From Sphingopyxis sp. (GTDB lineage Bacteria; Pseudomonadota; Alphaproteobacteria; Sphingomonadales; Sphingomonadaceae), in contig NZ_JAIBES010000100.1 of NCBI RefSeq assembly GCF_019459305.1, positions 1 through 39,411 of the forward strand: 39,411 nt of DNA, given 5' to 3'. Below the pieces are notes generated by a model that was not told the DNA's origin, searched no databases, and was given only the letters and a program-made list of their open reading frames with translations. This document shows, piece after piece, positions 1-8,791 of this stretch (position 1 is its first letter; every line of letters begins with the position of its first letter). The translations under genes were made by a program, and so were the position numbers.

Positions 1-345
1 GAGTTTTGCAACACAAGCTTACCGAAGTTCGCCGATGACCACCCGCGAAACTGACCGGACACTACAGCGCTTTTTCGATTAGCGCGTGTCCGGTCAGCTT
101 CGCTACCGGCAGAAGCTACACCACCGCCGGGGACACGACCCTGCACGGAGTGCGGAGGCAACTCAATATTAGCTCGAGGACGTTGGTCCATGGCGGGATG
201 GTTCGACTGGCAGGCGTCGCGAAATGGTTTCGATCGCTGCACCGCCATAAATCATCCTGCGTCGCTCCATTACGCAAGGGCGCTTGTACGTTTTTGCGCA
301 TGATGCTAAAAAAATGGCGCATCACGCGGGGGCGGGGGCAAGACA
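1..345. other. Intergenic/left-edge region with a strong hairpin
   Basis: I see no convincing gene here. Short open frames on both strands (116-406 minus, 150-416 plus) have no recognisable domain, overlap each other, and look like by-products of GC-rich sequence. The notable element is the inverted repeat at 51-97. The stretch also holds the presumed promoter and leader of the oxygenase gene at 346, but I cannot point to a clear -35/-10 pair. Confidence 0.5.
51..97. repeat. Perfect 12-bp inverted repeat, hairpin
   Basis: The arms CTGACCGGACAC (51-62) and GTGTCCGGTCAG (86-97) are exactly complementary. Inside them GCGCT (67-71) pairs with AGCGC (81-85), with a four-base bulge on the left. 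The result is a stable stem of about 17 bp with a T-rich loop. No T-run follows on either strand, so a rho-independent terminator is not obvious. It could end a gene to the left of the window or be a dispersed palindromic element. Confidence 0.6.
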
Positions 346-1452
346 ATGATACAATTGCGGACGAGTGCCGATTCAATCCCGAAACCGATGCTTGGTTCAC
401 CAGCACCTTGGTTTAAGGCGCATGTTTTGGATGTGAATCCCCGATATAGTTTTCACACTGTTGCGGGCCGCGTGGTTGTCCTGTTTTTTATGGGTTCGGC
501 TGCAGCACCAGAGATCAAATCGGCGCACGACATACTGATCAGTGCCGCCGACCGTTTCGACGACCGGCAATGCTGCTTGTTCGGCATCACGACCGACCCC
601 GACGACGAGACTGCCGACAGGATAAAAACCCGGCTTCCCGGCATCCGCTACATCCTCGACGATGATCGCGCCGTCAGTGCAGAATATGGTGCCAGCCATG
701 CAGGTTCCGACCTCTACGAACCATATGTCATGATCCTCGACCGCCAGTTGCGGGTTGCTGGACGATTTCTCATCCGCGATGTTCAGGCCGCGTTAGCACT
801 GGCTGATAAGCTGATCGGCGAATGCGCCCCCGAAGATTGGGCGCCGGTGCTGCTGATCCCGCGGCTGTTCGATCAAGCCACCTGTAAGACGCTGATCAAC
901 ATCTATGATGCCGAAGGCGGCGAGGATTCTGGTTTCATGCGCGAAGTCGATGGCAAGACCGTCTCGGTGATCGATCATGGCCACAAGCGCCGGTCCGACG
1001 TCACGATCAAGGACCAGGAATTGTGCAAGATGCTCAGCGCTCGGGTCAACCATTGCCTGCGCCCCGCCATCCACCGCGCCTTCAATTTCGATGCAACGCG
1101 GATGGAGCGGTACATCGTCGCCTGTTATGAGGCGTCGGTCGGCGGTCATTTTCGCGCGCACCGTGACAATACGACGAAGGGCACCGCGCACCGCCGATTT
1201 GCGGTAACGATCAACCTCAACGACGATTTCGACGGTGGCGAGCTACGGTTTCCTGAATTCGGTACGCGGACCTATCGCCCGCCGGCGGGTGGCGCGATCG
1301 TGTTCGGTTGCGGCCTGCTCCACGAAGCGACTCCGGTCACTCGCGGCCGCCGCTATGCCTTCCTGCCGTTTCTGTATGACGACGCAGCCGCCGCGCTGCG
1401 CGAAGCGAACAACCAGTTTCTAGGCGAAGGGGTCGGCGCCTATCGGCAATAG
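346..1452 (+). CDS. 2OG-Fe(II) oxygenase with N-terminal peroxiredoxin-like domain
   Basis: The C-terminal half (about residues 165-345) is a prolyl-4-hydroxylase-type 2-oxoglutarate/Fe(II) dioxygenase. The metal triad is visible as H272-x-D274 in HFRAHRDN and the distal H326 in CGLLHEA. Arginines near 333-336 (TRGRRYAF) are placed to bind 2-oxoglutarate. The N-terminal 150 residues look like an AhpC/peroxiredoxin thioredoxin fold: it opens with LGSPAPWF, then a strand VVVLFFMG. Where the peroxidatic Cys should lie the sequence reads GSAAAPE, so peroxidase activity is unlikely and the domain is probably structural or binding. The substrate cannot be told from sequence. The start is uncertain: ATG 346 lacks a good ribosome site, and Met15, just before LGSPAPWF, is an alternative. 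The gene converges with the XRE gene on the other strand, with only 15 bases between them. Confidence 0.85.
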   Translation: MIQLRTSADSIPKPMLGSPAPWFKAHVLDVNPRYSFHTVAGRVVVLFFMGSAAAPEIKSAHDILISAADRFDDRQCCLFGITTDPDDETADRIKTRLPGIRYILDDDRAVSAEYGASHAGSDLYEPYVMILDRQLRVAGRFLIRDVQAALALADKLIGECAPEDWAPVLLIPRLFDQATCKTLINIYDAEGGEDSGFMREVDGKTVSVIDHGHKRRSDVTIKDQELCKMLSARVNHCLRPAIHRAFNFDATRMERYIVACYEASVGGHFRAHRDNTTKGTAHRRFAVTINLNDDFDGGELRFPEFGTRTYRPPAGGAIVFGCGLLHEATPVTRGRRYAFLPFLYDDAAAALREANNQFLGEGVGAYRQ

Positions 1453-1467
1453 CCGCGGCGCTTCGCT

Positions 1468-1905
1468 TCACAGTTCGATCGAGATTTTCACGTTCTGCGC
1501 CTTGATACCGGCCAGCGCGGCGATGCTGAGTTTCGCCGCATAGATCATGATGCTGAGCCGCTGCGGATTGGCGAGTCCTGCCGGGATCTCGCCCTGGTGC
1601 CAGCCGTTCAACATCATTTCGCTGACGTCTTCGTCGGGGACGGCCGCCTCGAGGCCGCCGACGAGTTCGAGCTGTGAGATGCCAAGCACGCTTGCCAGCA
1701 CCCGCAAATTGCTGAGGCGTGGCTGGGTCTTGCCCGACTCCCACGCCCAGATTGTCGGTCGGCTTAGTCCCGTCCGCTCCGCAAGCTCGGACCGGCTGAT
1801 ACCGCATTGCTCGCGAAATCGGCGAAGCCGCGTCGGCAGCGCCTCACCCATTTCATATTCGATCGAGCGTGCCGAAGCGCTCATTGCAGTGGCGCTCTGC
1901 CGCAT
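1468..1905 (-). CDS. XRE-family helix-turn-helix regulator
   Basis: A small 145-residue DNA-binding protein. Residues about 24-80 form a classical Cro/C1 (HTH_3) domain: LPTRLRRFREQCGISRSEL, then a recognition helix region LSRPTIWAWESGKTQP. It is followed by a C-terminal helical segment of about 65 residues with no domain I recognise. The first Met may not be the true start; Met8 or Met19 (MGEALPTRLRR) would begin closer to the HTH. It is transcribed alone, towards the oxygenase gene and away from the T1SS operon that ends at 2133. Its target is unknown. Confidence is high for the family and low for the role. Confidence 0.85.
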   Translation of the reverse strand: MRQSATAMSASARSIEYEMGEALPTRLRRFREQCGISRSELAERTGLSRPTIWAWESGKTQPRLSNLRVLASVLGISQLELVGGLEAAVPDEDVSEMMLNGWHQGEIPAGLANPQRLSIMIYAAKLSIAALAGIKAQNVKISIEL

Positions 1906-2132
1906 TGGCGCGGCCTATCCCATTCCGCGCCGGGGACGATCCAGCCGAATTTGACATCGATTTCGTTGCAGACATTCCTAACCATTGACGCCCCCCCCCT
2001 CAAGCAACGCGCCACGATGGATCTCCACCTGCCCGAAATCGCAGTTTTCTGTCATTCCCTGATGGGGACACGCCAAAACCGGGCTGTCCCACGACCGAAC
2101 TGTTCGCCCGGCCTCCGACGCGCCACCTATCG
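1906..2132. other. Spacer between XRE gene and T1SS operon end, with C9 tract
   Basis: No gene is seen. The segment would carry the XRE promoter (leftward) and the 3' end of the leftward T1SS operon. It holds a run of nine C at 1991-1999 and one copy of the ~40-bp repeat described separately (about 2032-2071). I see no T-run terminator just after the stop codon at 2133. Confidence 0.5.
2032..2071 (-). repeat. ~40-bp dispersed repeat, copy A
   Basis: Read on the minus strand it starts GTGTCCCCATCAGGGAATG (2071 down to 2053). That 19-mer is identical to 13360-13378 on the plus strand, and the following ~20 bases remain clearly related (GAAA-C-GCG-TTTC core). The copy lies about 60 bases after the stop of the Omp85-like gene in the direction of transcription, mirroring copy B downstream of the RTX gene. 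Confidence 0.65.
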
Positions 2133-4418
2133 CTAGAAAGCCGTCCCTAACGAGATCGAAAATGTCTTCGCCCGATCGCCAGTCTGCCGCACAACCGGCT
2201 GCGCGACGTTGAAACGCAGCTTGCCCGGGCCGGCGTTGAAAGACAGGCCCAAACCGACCGCAACGCGCGGTTTAGGCGAATTGCCGATCAGCCGTTCGCC
2301 GGGCAACAGCCTGGCTTTCGAGGCGCCAAAAACGGACCCGGCATCAACAAAGACGCTGGGGGTAACGCCGAATCTTTCCATCGCCCCTTCGATCCGAAAC
2401 GACATTTCCAGCCGCCCGACATAATAGGCGCGGCCGCCGACCGCCGTCGTCAGACCGGCAGGCGCAGTCAACGGAACGACCTTTGGCCCGATGCCGCGCA
2501 GGTCGAAACCGCGCATGCTGCTACCGCCAATATAGAAGCGGTCAAACAGCGGAATCTCCCGGCCGCCGATCGGTTTCATCCAACCGCCTTCTACGCCCAG
2601 GGAAACGTCGATCTCGCCGCTGAGGCGGCGGTGAAGGGTCGCGGCGACGCGCGTGCGCGCATAGCGTGTTGTACCGCCCGGCCCCGCGAGATCCTGGGTG
2701 ATCCGTAACTGGTAGCCGCGCGCCGGGTCCACCGCGCTATCGCGGCGATCGAGGCTGAGCGAGATGCTGATCACCGAGCTTGTCGACTGGCCTAGCGCGT
2801 TGCAAAACGGGCTGCCGTGAAGGCCAACATCGCATTGTGCATTTTTCAGGCCGATCTTGAAATTCTCGTTCGAATATCGATAGTTCGCCGCGACGCGAAG
2901 CCCACGGCCAAGCCGCTTGCCAAGATATATGTTCGCACCGCGCACTGTTTGCAGAAACACCGAGGATTTCTCTTGCGCATCGAAACCGACCGCCGTCGAT
3001 CGTGAATAGAAAAACGTCGGTGCCGCCGACAGCTTGCTGCCCATGAAATTGGCATCGGCGACCCCGAATTCGAACAATCGCTGAATTTTCGAATAGCGCG
3101 CCGAGGCGGTGATGTTGCGGCCAGGCGCGCCAATATTGGTGCGCGCAATCTTCACCGTTCCCACCGGACCTTCGAGCGACGAATAGCCGCCTGAAAAGGC
3201 CAGACCGCCGCGCGGCAGCGTCTTGATAGACAAGAGGTCGGTTTCGCTGGCTTGGCCGTCGGCGCCGTCGATGCCGCCCGCCTCGTCGGATGTGGTATCG
3301 ACGAAGCTGTCGTCCGCGCCTTCACCCTCCGCCGACGCCATGCCGAGCTTCGACGCCTCGGGCCGCGCGCCCAGTGCGGCGCGGCGCGCGGCGGGGTCAC
3401 CCAGCCACGGCGCCGTCGATACATCGGCATCGAAGGCGGGGAATTTGCGCATGTTCGCCGCCGCTTTGCGCCCGACCGGCTTGCTGCCACCAATGGCGAA
3501 GCACGGTGGGCCCATCCGGTTCTGCGCTGCCACGACGCACGCCAGATTGACCATATCGGCGGGCAGCGCCGGTAAATCAAAAGCGGTAATCGGTGCAGAA
3601 GGTCCGAACGGCACGGGAATGCTCGGCCTTAGAGTCGTCGGAATGGCTTTTGCACCGACGCGCACTGGACGACTGCGCGTTGCGGCCTTCACGCCGCGCG
3701 CGACGCCACGCGGTTGCGCAACTGCCGCCGCCCGCTTGCCCGCAATCTTGCCGCGCTTGGGGGCAACACAGCTGACGCATGTGGCATGCCCCAGTGTAAG
3801 CGTCTCCGCGGTGCCAGCCATCAGAGCTTTCCGTCGCGCACCGGCATCGCCCAGCCAAAGCGCACGCTCGCCATCGACCGTCCGGCCAGCGAGTTCTTCG
3901 TTGATTGCCGCCGCCGGAACGGCAGTGGTATTTTTGCCGCCGAAGCTCTGCCCATCGCTGGCCGAAGGGGTCGCCGCAGCCACCGCCGCCGAGATCGGCG
4001 CTTCCCAATCAATGATCAGCGGCGGCGACGCCGTATCCGGGTCAGGATCGGCCAAGCGTGTCGGCGCTCTTACTCCCGCCACTTCCGGCGCGATTGCTGC
4101 GGTCAGAATAAGGGCGTCCGAACTGTCCGTACCGGCTGTGGTTGCAAACTCAGCGTGCGCCTTTTCGATTGGCCGCCCTTCTTGGAGCGCCAGCACGCGG
4201 GCCATCGCCGTCGATTGGCGAAGCGCGGCATGGGGCGGGGTCTGGACGATTTCGCGCTCGCGCGCGTGGAGAGATGGGGTTTCGCCCACTCCGAATATGA
4301 CCGCAACGCCCAGCGCAGTGCCCTGCACCGCCTGCCGAACGCCCCGGAGCAATATTCCGTATCCCGCCAACCTCTTCCCCCCATTTTGCCGGCCGACCCC
4401 GGCTTTTACCTCCACCAA
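2133..4418 (-). CDS. Omp85/BamA-like outer membrane barrel protein of a T1SS operon
   Basis: The C-terminal ~370 residues (about 390-761) have the alternating beta-strand pattern of the bacterial surface antigen (D15/Omp85) barrel. They include the loop-6 signature MRGF (635-638, within GGSSMRGFDLRGIGP) and a C-terminal aromatic (GTAF). The family inserts proteins into, or moves them across, the outer membrane. Residues 1-52 can act as an export signal ending at LHA. The middle ~330 residues (55-385) are Ala/Arg/Pro-rich with no POTRA domain that I recognise, and carry a motif twice: WLGDAGARRKAL (188) and WLGDPAARRAAL (338). It is the last gene of the operon, starting 13 bases after the HlyD stop. 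The start is uncertain: the first codon is TTG without a clear ribosome site, so the true start may be further in. It could aid TolC or RTX assembly at the surface, by inference. Confidence 0.75.
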   Translation of the reverse strand: MVEVKAGVGRQNGGKRLAGYGILLRGVRQAVQGTALGVAVIFGVGETPSLHAREREIVQTPPHAALRQSTAMARVLALQEGRPIEKAHAEFATTAGTDSSDALILTAAIAPEVAGVRAPTRLADPDPDTASPPLIIDWEAPISAAVAAATPSASDGQSFGGKNTTAVPAAAINEELAGRTVDGERALWLGDAGARRKALMAGTAETLTLGHATCVSCVAPKRGKIAGKRAAAVAQPRGVARGVKAATRSRPVRVGAKAIPTTLRPSIPVPFGPSAPITAFDLPALPADMVNLACVVAAQNRMGPPCFAIGGSKPVGRKAAANMRKFPAFDADVSTAPWLGDPAARRAALGARPEASKLGMASAEGEGADDSFVDTTSDEAGGIDGADGQASETDLLSIKTLPRGGLAFSGGYSSLEGPVGTVKIARTNIGAPGRNITASARYSKIQRLFEFGVADANFMGSKLSAAPTFFYSRSTAVGFDAQEKSSVFLQTVRGANIYLGKRLGRGLRVAANYRYSNENFKIGLKNAQCDVGLHGSPFCNALGQSTSSVISISLSLDRRDSAVDPARGYQLRITQDLAGPGGTTRYARTRVAATLHRRLSGEIDVSLGVEGGWMKPIGGREIPLFDRFYIGGSSMRGFDLRGIGPKVVPLTAPAGLTTAVGGRAYYVGRLEMSFRIEGAMERFGVTPSVFVDAGSVFGASKARLLPGERLIGNSPKPRVAVGLGLSFNAGPGKLRFNVAQPVVRQTGDRAKTFSISLGTAF

Positions 4419-4431
4419 AGCCGCGTCGGGG

Positions 4432-5796
4432 TCATCCTTCCCGGAAGGATCGATTGAAGCTGTCGATCATAGGCTGGAACAGATATTGCAGCAGCGAGCT
4501 CGATCCCAAGTCGATATAGACTTCAGCCGGCATGCCCGACATCAACTGGACATCGGGATATTTCTTCAGCTGCGCGGCGGATATCTCGACGATCACCTTG
4601 TAGTAAATTTGCTGCGCGTCCTTGTCGTAGATCGCGTCGGGGCTGACTTCCTTGACGGTGCCGAGCAGGTTCGGGATCACACGCGCTTTGTACGGCGTCA
4701 GCTTGATTTCCGCCTTGAGCCCGCGGTGGACCATGTCGATATCGATCGGCCGCAACCGCGCCGACACGACGATTTTTTCCGACGTAGGAACGATGTCGAG
4801 GATCGGCTGCCCCGCCCCGATGACGCCACCAGGGGTGATCAACCGCAGATTGGCGACGCGGCCCGCGACCGGCGCGATCACCTGTTGCCGGGTTCGAATG
4901 TCATCGCTGACTTTCAGTTTTTCGCGCGCCTCGGCGATGAGCAACCGGACTTCGCGCTGCTGGCCCGTCGCCTCGAGCACCATTTGCCCGCGCAGTGACA
5001 CCATCTGGGCGCGCGTCTCGCCAATCGTATCGCGAAGCCGGTCGAGGTTGTTGGTCAGCTTACCGCGCTCGCCGTCGACCAGCGCCTTTTGCCGCTGCAG
5101 CGCGAGCAGCCGCGATCTGCGCTCCAACCCTTCGTCGACCAGCATGTCGACGCCCATTTGTTCGTCGTCGAGCAATTTCGCCTGGTCGGAAAGCGCCGCG
5201 ATCTGGGCGCCCGAACTGCGGATGTCGGCGTTCGACTGCCCGATCCGTTGCGACAGGATCTGCGCCTGCTCCGACAGGCCGCGTCGCCGCGAGGCGAATT
5301 CGGCATTCGACGCGGCAATGATCTCCCTGACCTCGGGATCGCTGCCCGCGGCCAGTAGCTCGGCTGGATAGTTCACCGTCGGGAGGCCGAGCCGTTCGGC
5401 GGTCAGCCGCGCGTCCTGCGCCAGCAAGCCGTAAAAGCTCGAGCGCAAGGCTGCATCCGACGCATCATTCTTGGTCGCGTCAAACAGCACCAGCGGCTCG
5501 CCGGCCCGTACCGCCTGCCCTTCCTTCACCAGGAACTGGCGGACGATCCCGCCCTCCAGATGCTGGACCGTGCGCCGCCCACCACCCTCTGCCTCCAGAA
5601 ACCCGCTCGCGATCGCCGCGCTATTTAAGGGCGCCGCCCAGCTCCAGATAGCAAAGACCAGCACGAACAGGCCGATCGACACAAGTGCCAGCCGCATCGA
5701 CCCTCGCACACGCGGACCAGCAGATTCGTGGTCCGGTGACGGCAGAGCCAGGCGCACCGGGTCGCCGTCGGCGCCCAGGCGAAAGGGGATGTTCAT
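4432..5796 (-). CDS. T1SS periplasmic adaptor (HlyD/PrtE family membrane fusion protein)
   Basis: Bridges the inner-membrane ABC exporter and a TolC channel. After a short cytoplasmic tail there is one transmembrane helix (about residues 35-55). A first half-lipoyl segment contains QHLEGGIVRQFLVKEGQ, a hallmark of PrtE/HlyD adaptors. Next come long alpha-helical coiled-coil hairpin segments (about 120-300), then the second lipoyl half (QQVIAPVAGRVANL) and a beta-barrel domain ending with LSGMPAEVYIDLG-type sequence. At 454 residues the length is normal. The ATG overlaps the stop of the exporter gene (ATGA), implying translational coupling. It should work with the ABC protein at 5793-7589 and probably with the TolC-like protein encoded divergently at 9155. 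Confidence 0.93.
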   Translation of the reverse strand: MNIPFRLGADGDPVRLALPSPDHESAGPRVRGSMRLALVSIGLFVLVFAIWSWAAPLNSAAIASGFLEAEGGGRRTVQHLEGGIVRQFLVKEGQAVRAGEPLVLFDATKNDASDAALRSSFYGLLAQDARLTAERLGLPTVNYPAELLAAGSDPEVREIIAASNAEFASRRRGLSEQAQILSQRIGQSNADIRSSGAQIAALSDQAKLLDDEQMGVDMLVDEGLERRSRLLALQRQKALVDGERGKLTNNLDRLRDTIGETRAQMVSLRGQMVLEATGQQREVRLLIAEAREKLKVSDDIRTRQQVIAPVAGRVANLRLITPGGVIGAGQPILDIVPTSEKIVVSARLRPIDIDMVHRGLKAEIKLTPYKARVIPNLLGTVKEVSPDAIYDKDAQQIYYKVIVEISAAQLKKYPDVQLMSGMPAEVYIDLGSSSLLQYLFQPMIDSFNRSFREG

Positions 5797-7589
5797 GCTT
5801 CCATTCCCCCTTGTTTGAACATCGCCGGATTAGCCTTGGCGGGATCTCCCCGCGGCGGCGCCTCGCCCGTCGGGATCGCACGCTTGCGTCCAGCCATTTC
5901 GTCGACGACGGTGCGGGCATCGCCGAACTTCGCGACTTGGCCATCCATCATCAGCAATATCTTGTCCGCCAGCTCGAGCAGATTGGCGCGGTGCGAGACA
6001 ATGATCGTCGTCATGTTCAGCGCCTTCAGCTTCTTGATCGTCGCCAGCAAGGCGGCATCGCCTCGGGCGTCGAGGCTGGCGTTGGGTTCGTCGAGCACTA
6101 TGAGCGGCGGCAGCCCGAACAGCGCGCGGGCGAGTCCGATGCGCTGACGTTGCCCCCCTGACAGTTGATGCCCGCCGTCGGTGAGCACGCAGTCATAGCC
6201 GCCATCAAGGTGGAGGATCATCTCGTGGCAATCGGCCAGCTTCGCCGCCGCAATCACATCAGCATCGCGCGCGTCAGGCCGGAACCGACCGATATTCTCA
6301 CGGATTGATCCGGGCAGCAATTCGACGTCTTGCGGCAGATAGCCGACGTTCGGCCCGAAATCGCTGCGCATCCAATCGAAGGTGTCGGCGCCATCGAGGC
6401 GCACATGCCCCGAAACCGGCTTCAGCACCCCGACGAGAAGCCGCGACAAGGTCGTCTTGCCCGATGCCGACGGCCCCACGATCGCCAGCGCCGTTCCCGC
6501 ATCGATCGCGAAGCTGACATTCTTCAAAATCGCGCCCTTCATCCCGGGGGCAGCATAGGTCAGATTTTCGATCGCCATGCTGCCCGAAGGCTTGGGCAGT
6601 GCCATCTGCGACGGGCGCGGGGTCGGCATGTCGCAGAAGCGCGACAGGCGTTGCAGGCTTTCACGCGCGAGCACGAACTGTTTCCAATAGCTCATCGCCG
6701 CCTCGATCGGCGCCAGCAACCGGGCGATCAGGATCGACCCGGCGATCATCGCACCGCCGGTCAGTTGTTGTTCGAGCACGAGCAATGCCCCCACGCCCAG
6801 CACCGCGATCTGGACCAGATTGCGAACGAACTTCATCCACGCCAGAATCTTGCTCGACTGGAACTGCGTCCCATCGACCGCTTCGGTTTCGGCGACATAA
6901 CGGTCCCGCCAGTGCGCGACGGTATCCTTGCCCATCCCCATCGCGTCGATCACTTCGCTGTTGCGCACCAGCGATTCGGCATATTGCATGTTGCTGGTGG
7001 CGAGCGACTGGGTCTCGCTGATTGCCGTGCGCGTGATCCGCTCATTGTACCAGGTCAGCCCGAACAGCATCGCCGCGCCGACCGTCGAGATAATTCCGAA
7101 CACTGGATGCAGCAGGAATACGACAAGCAGGTAAAACGGCACCCACAGCATATCGACAACGCTGAACACCGTCGGGGTCGAGATGAAATTCTTCACCTGC
7201 GCCATCTCGCGCAATGCCTCGAGCCGGACATTCGGCGCGATCAGCCGTTGTTCGAGCGAGCGGAGCAACAGCGTCGGACCGAGTTGCTGCGCCATCCAGG
7301 TGCCGACGCGGTTCGCCACCTGTTGCCGGATCCCGTCGAGCATCGAACCCAATGCAATCACCAGCGTGATCGCTAGTGCGAGGAAGAACAACGTGTCCTT
7401 GCTCTGACTGGTCAGGACGCGGTCAAAGACCTGCATCATGTAAAGCGACATGGCGAGCGCCGCCATGTTGGTGATCGCCGAGAACAGGATCAGCCGCATC
7501 GCGATCGGCTTTTGCGGGATCAAAAGCTTTTTGAGCAGATTGTCCGGATTGGCAGACGCTCGCCCAGCGGCGAGAGGGTTCCAGGCCAT
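5793..7589 (-). CDS. T1SS ABC permease/ATPase, PrtD type
   Basis: Fused transmembrane and nucleotide-binding ABC exporter of 598 residues that powers one-step export across both membranes. The membrane domain spans about residues 30-310 and includes MMQVFDRVLTSQS, the usual PrtD/HlyB region after the first helix. The ATPase domain has Walker A GPSASGKTT (372-380), the Q-loop glutamine near 420, signature LSGGQ (476-480), Walker B LIVLDEP (496-502) and the H-loop SH (532-533). All are intact. There is no N-terminal C39 or C39-like domain, which separates this exporter from the one at 25337. It starts two bases after the stop of the LuxR-type regulator and overlaps the adaptor gene. The likely substrate is the RTX protein at 11019-13208. 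Confidence 0.95.
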   Translation of the reverse strand: MAWNPLAAGRASANPDNLLKKLLIPQKPIAMRLILFSAITNMAALAMSLYMMQVFDRVLTSQSKDTLFFLALAITLVIALGSMLDGIRQQVANRVGTWMAQQLGPTLLLRSLEQRLIAPNVRLEALREMAQVKNFISTPTVFSVVDMLWVPFYLLVVFLLHPVFGIISTVGAAMLFGLTWYNERITRTAISETQSLATSNMQYAESLVRNSEVIDAMGMGKDTVAHWRDRYVAETEAVDGTQFQSSKILAWMKFVRNLVQIAVLGVGALLVLEQQLTGGAMIAGSILIARLLAPIEAAMSYWKQFVLARESLQRLSRFCDMPTPRPSQMALPKPSGSMAIENLTYAAPGMKGAILKNVSFAIDAGTALAIVGPSASGKTTLSRLLVGVLKPVSGHVRLDGADTFDWMRSDFGPNVGYLPQDVELLPGSIRENIGRFRPDARDADVIAAAKLADCHEMILHLDGGYDCVLTDGGHQLSGGQRQRIGLARALFGLPPLIVLDEPNASLDARGDAALLATIKKLKALNMTTIIVSHRANLLELADKILLMMDGQVAKFGDARTVVDEMAGRKRAIPTGEAPPRGDPAKANPAMFKQGGMEA

Positions 7590-7591
7590 GC

Positions 7592-8791
7592 TCAGCGCTC
7601 CCTGAGGGACGGACTATCCGCGGCGTGCAGCGGCAGCACGAGCCCCGATATCAAACCGGCGAGCTCCATCTGGCGGTGGACGCCCAACTTCGCGCGCACG
7701 CGCTTCAGATAGGTCCGCGCCGTTTCCTCCGACAGTCCGCATCCCTCCGCCGCATTGCAAAGGCTGCTCGATTTCAGAAAATGGCCGAGGAACCGCTGTT
7801 CGGACGGGAGCAAGCCGAGCGCTTCGAGCAGCGACGTCGGCGCATCGACCTTGCCCGGCCCCATGATGATCACCATCGCGCAGCGGGTCATGCTGTCACC
7901 GGTGCGCGACTTGGCAGAGATAACATAAGCCAAACGCCATTCGCCATCGCGGCAATCGAGCCGGAAGACATCCTCGACCGGCGCATCGGGCGCTGCGGTG
8001 GCGGCGCGGCGGATGCTTTCGCGCAGCTGCTTGGCCTGCGCCGGATTGGCGGCAACGATCTTGCCATCGGCGGCGCGGAGCAACCATTTACGCTGTTCGA
8101 CCAACCCGGTCGCGGCGCTGTTCAGGAACAGCGGCTGACCATCGGAAGACAACAAAGCCATCGCCATCGACACGCGGTCGAACATTCCTTCGAGCATTGC
8201 CGAGCGCTGCGACTGTTGGGCAAGCTGCGCCACGCCGGTCGCCGACTCGGCGAGCAGCGGCGCGATCAATTGCAGCGAAGCTGCATCGCGATCGCTGAAA
8301 TGCGCACCGCCATCCTGGCGGAAGAATAGCGCGCGAATGGCCTTACCCTCGCGCTTCATCTGGATTGCCATGCCGTGGTGAAGCGGACTTTCGGCGTCGG
8401 CATCAACCCGCCCCGTCGCCGCGCCGAACAGGGCGCCGGAGAATTGGAAATGATGCACCGGCTGCTCGCCGATCCGCACCCATACGTCTTCCATCATCGC
8501 CAGCAGGCGCCGGGTCGCTGCAGGGTCGCCGCGCACCTGATCAAACCCGATCAAAAAGGCGTGACGTTGCTGTCCGGCGCCCGCCGCGGACACCGTCAAG
8601 ATCGCCGATGCCACGTCGAATTGCGCCAGATAGTCATGCCAGAGCCGCCGGGTATTCGCTGCAACATCGACCGACAGCGGGTGATCCGCCATGACGTCAT
8701 GAAAATCGCCGCCCGACACCCCCTCGAACAGGTGGGAGTCGTCGCGGACGGCTTCTGCATACGGCGTTGAAAAATCCATGGTCGCAGACAT
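7592..8791 (-). CDS. LuxR-type HTH regulator heading the T1SS operon
   Basis: The C-terminal ~65 residues form a GerE/LuxR helix-turn-helix (LGLLPSEQRFLGHFL, then CGLSEETARTYLKRVRAKLGV). The upstream ~250 residues look like sensory domains, with a PAS-like segment around MLEGMFDRVSMAMALLSSDGQPLFLN; no receiver domain is seen. The frame stays open up to an ATG at 8926, which would add 45 residues. I chose the ATG at 8791 because GGGGGC lies just upstream and because the extra residues look unstructured. The gene lies immediately before the exporter gene with a 2-base gap and diverges from the TolC-like gene, so it is well placed to control both arms of the module. The ligand is unknown. Confidence 0.85.
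   Translation of the reverse strand: MSATMDFSTPYAEAVRDDSHLFEGVSGGDFHDVMADHPLSVDVAANTRRLWHDYLAQFDVASAILTVSAAGAGQQRHAFLIGFDQVRGDPAATRRLLAMMEDVWVRIGEQPVHHFQFSGALFGAATGRVDADAESPLHHGMAIQMKREGKAIRALFFRQDGGAHFSDRDAASLQLIAPLLAESATGVAQLAQQSQRSAMLEGMFDRVSMAMALLSSDGQPLFLNSAATGLVEQRKWLLRAADGKIVAANPAQAKQLRESIRRAATAAPDAPVEDVFRLDCRDGEWRLAYVISAKSRTGDSMTRCAMVIIMGPGKVDAPTSLLEALGLLPSEQRFLGHFLKSSSLCNAAEGCGLSEETARTYLKRVRAKLGVHRQMELAGLISGLVLPLHAADSPSLRER

Noticed and set aside
3223..4998. 591-codon plus-strand frame over the Omp85-like and HlyD genes
   Set aside because: It crosses the junction of two well-supported minus-strand genes and has low-complexity Ala/Ser/Arg composition with no recognisable domain.
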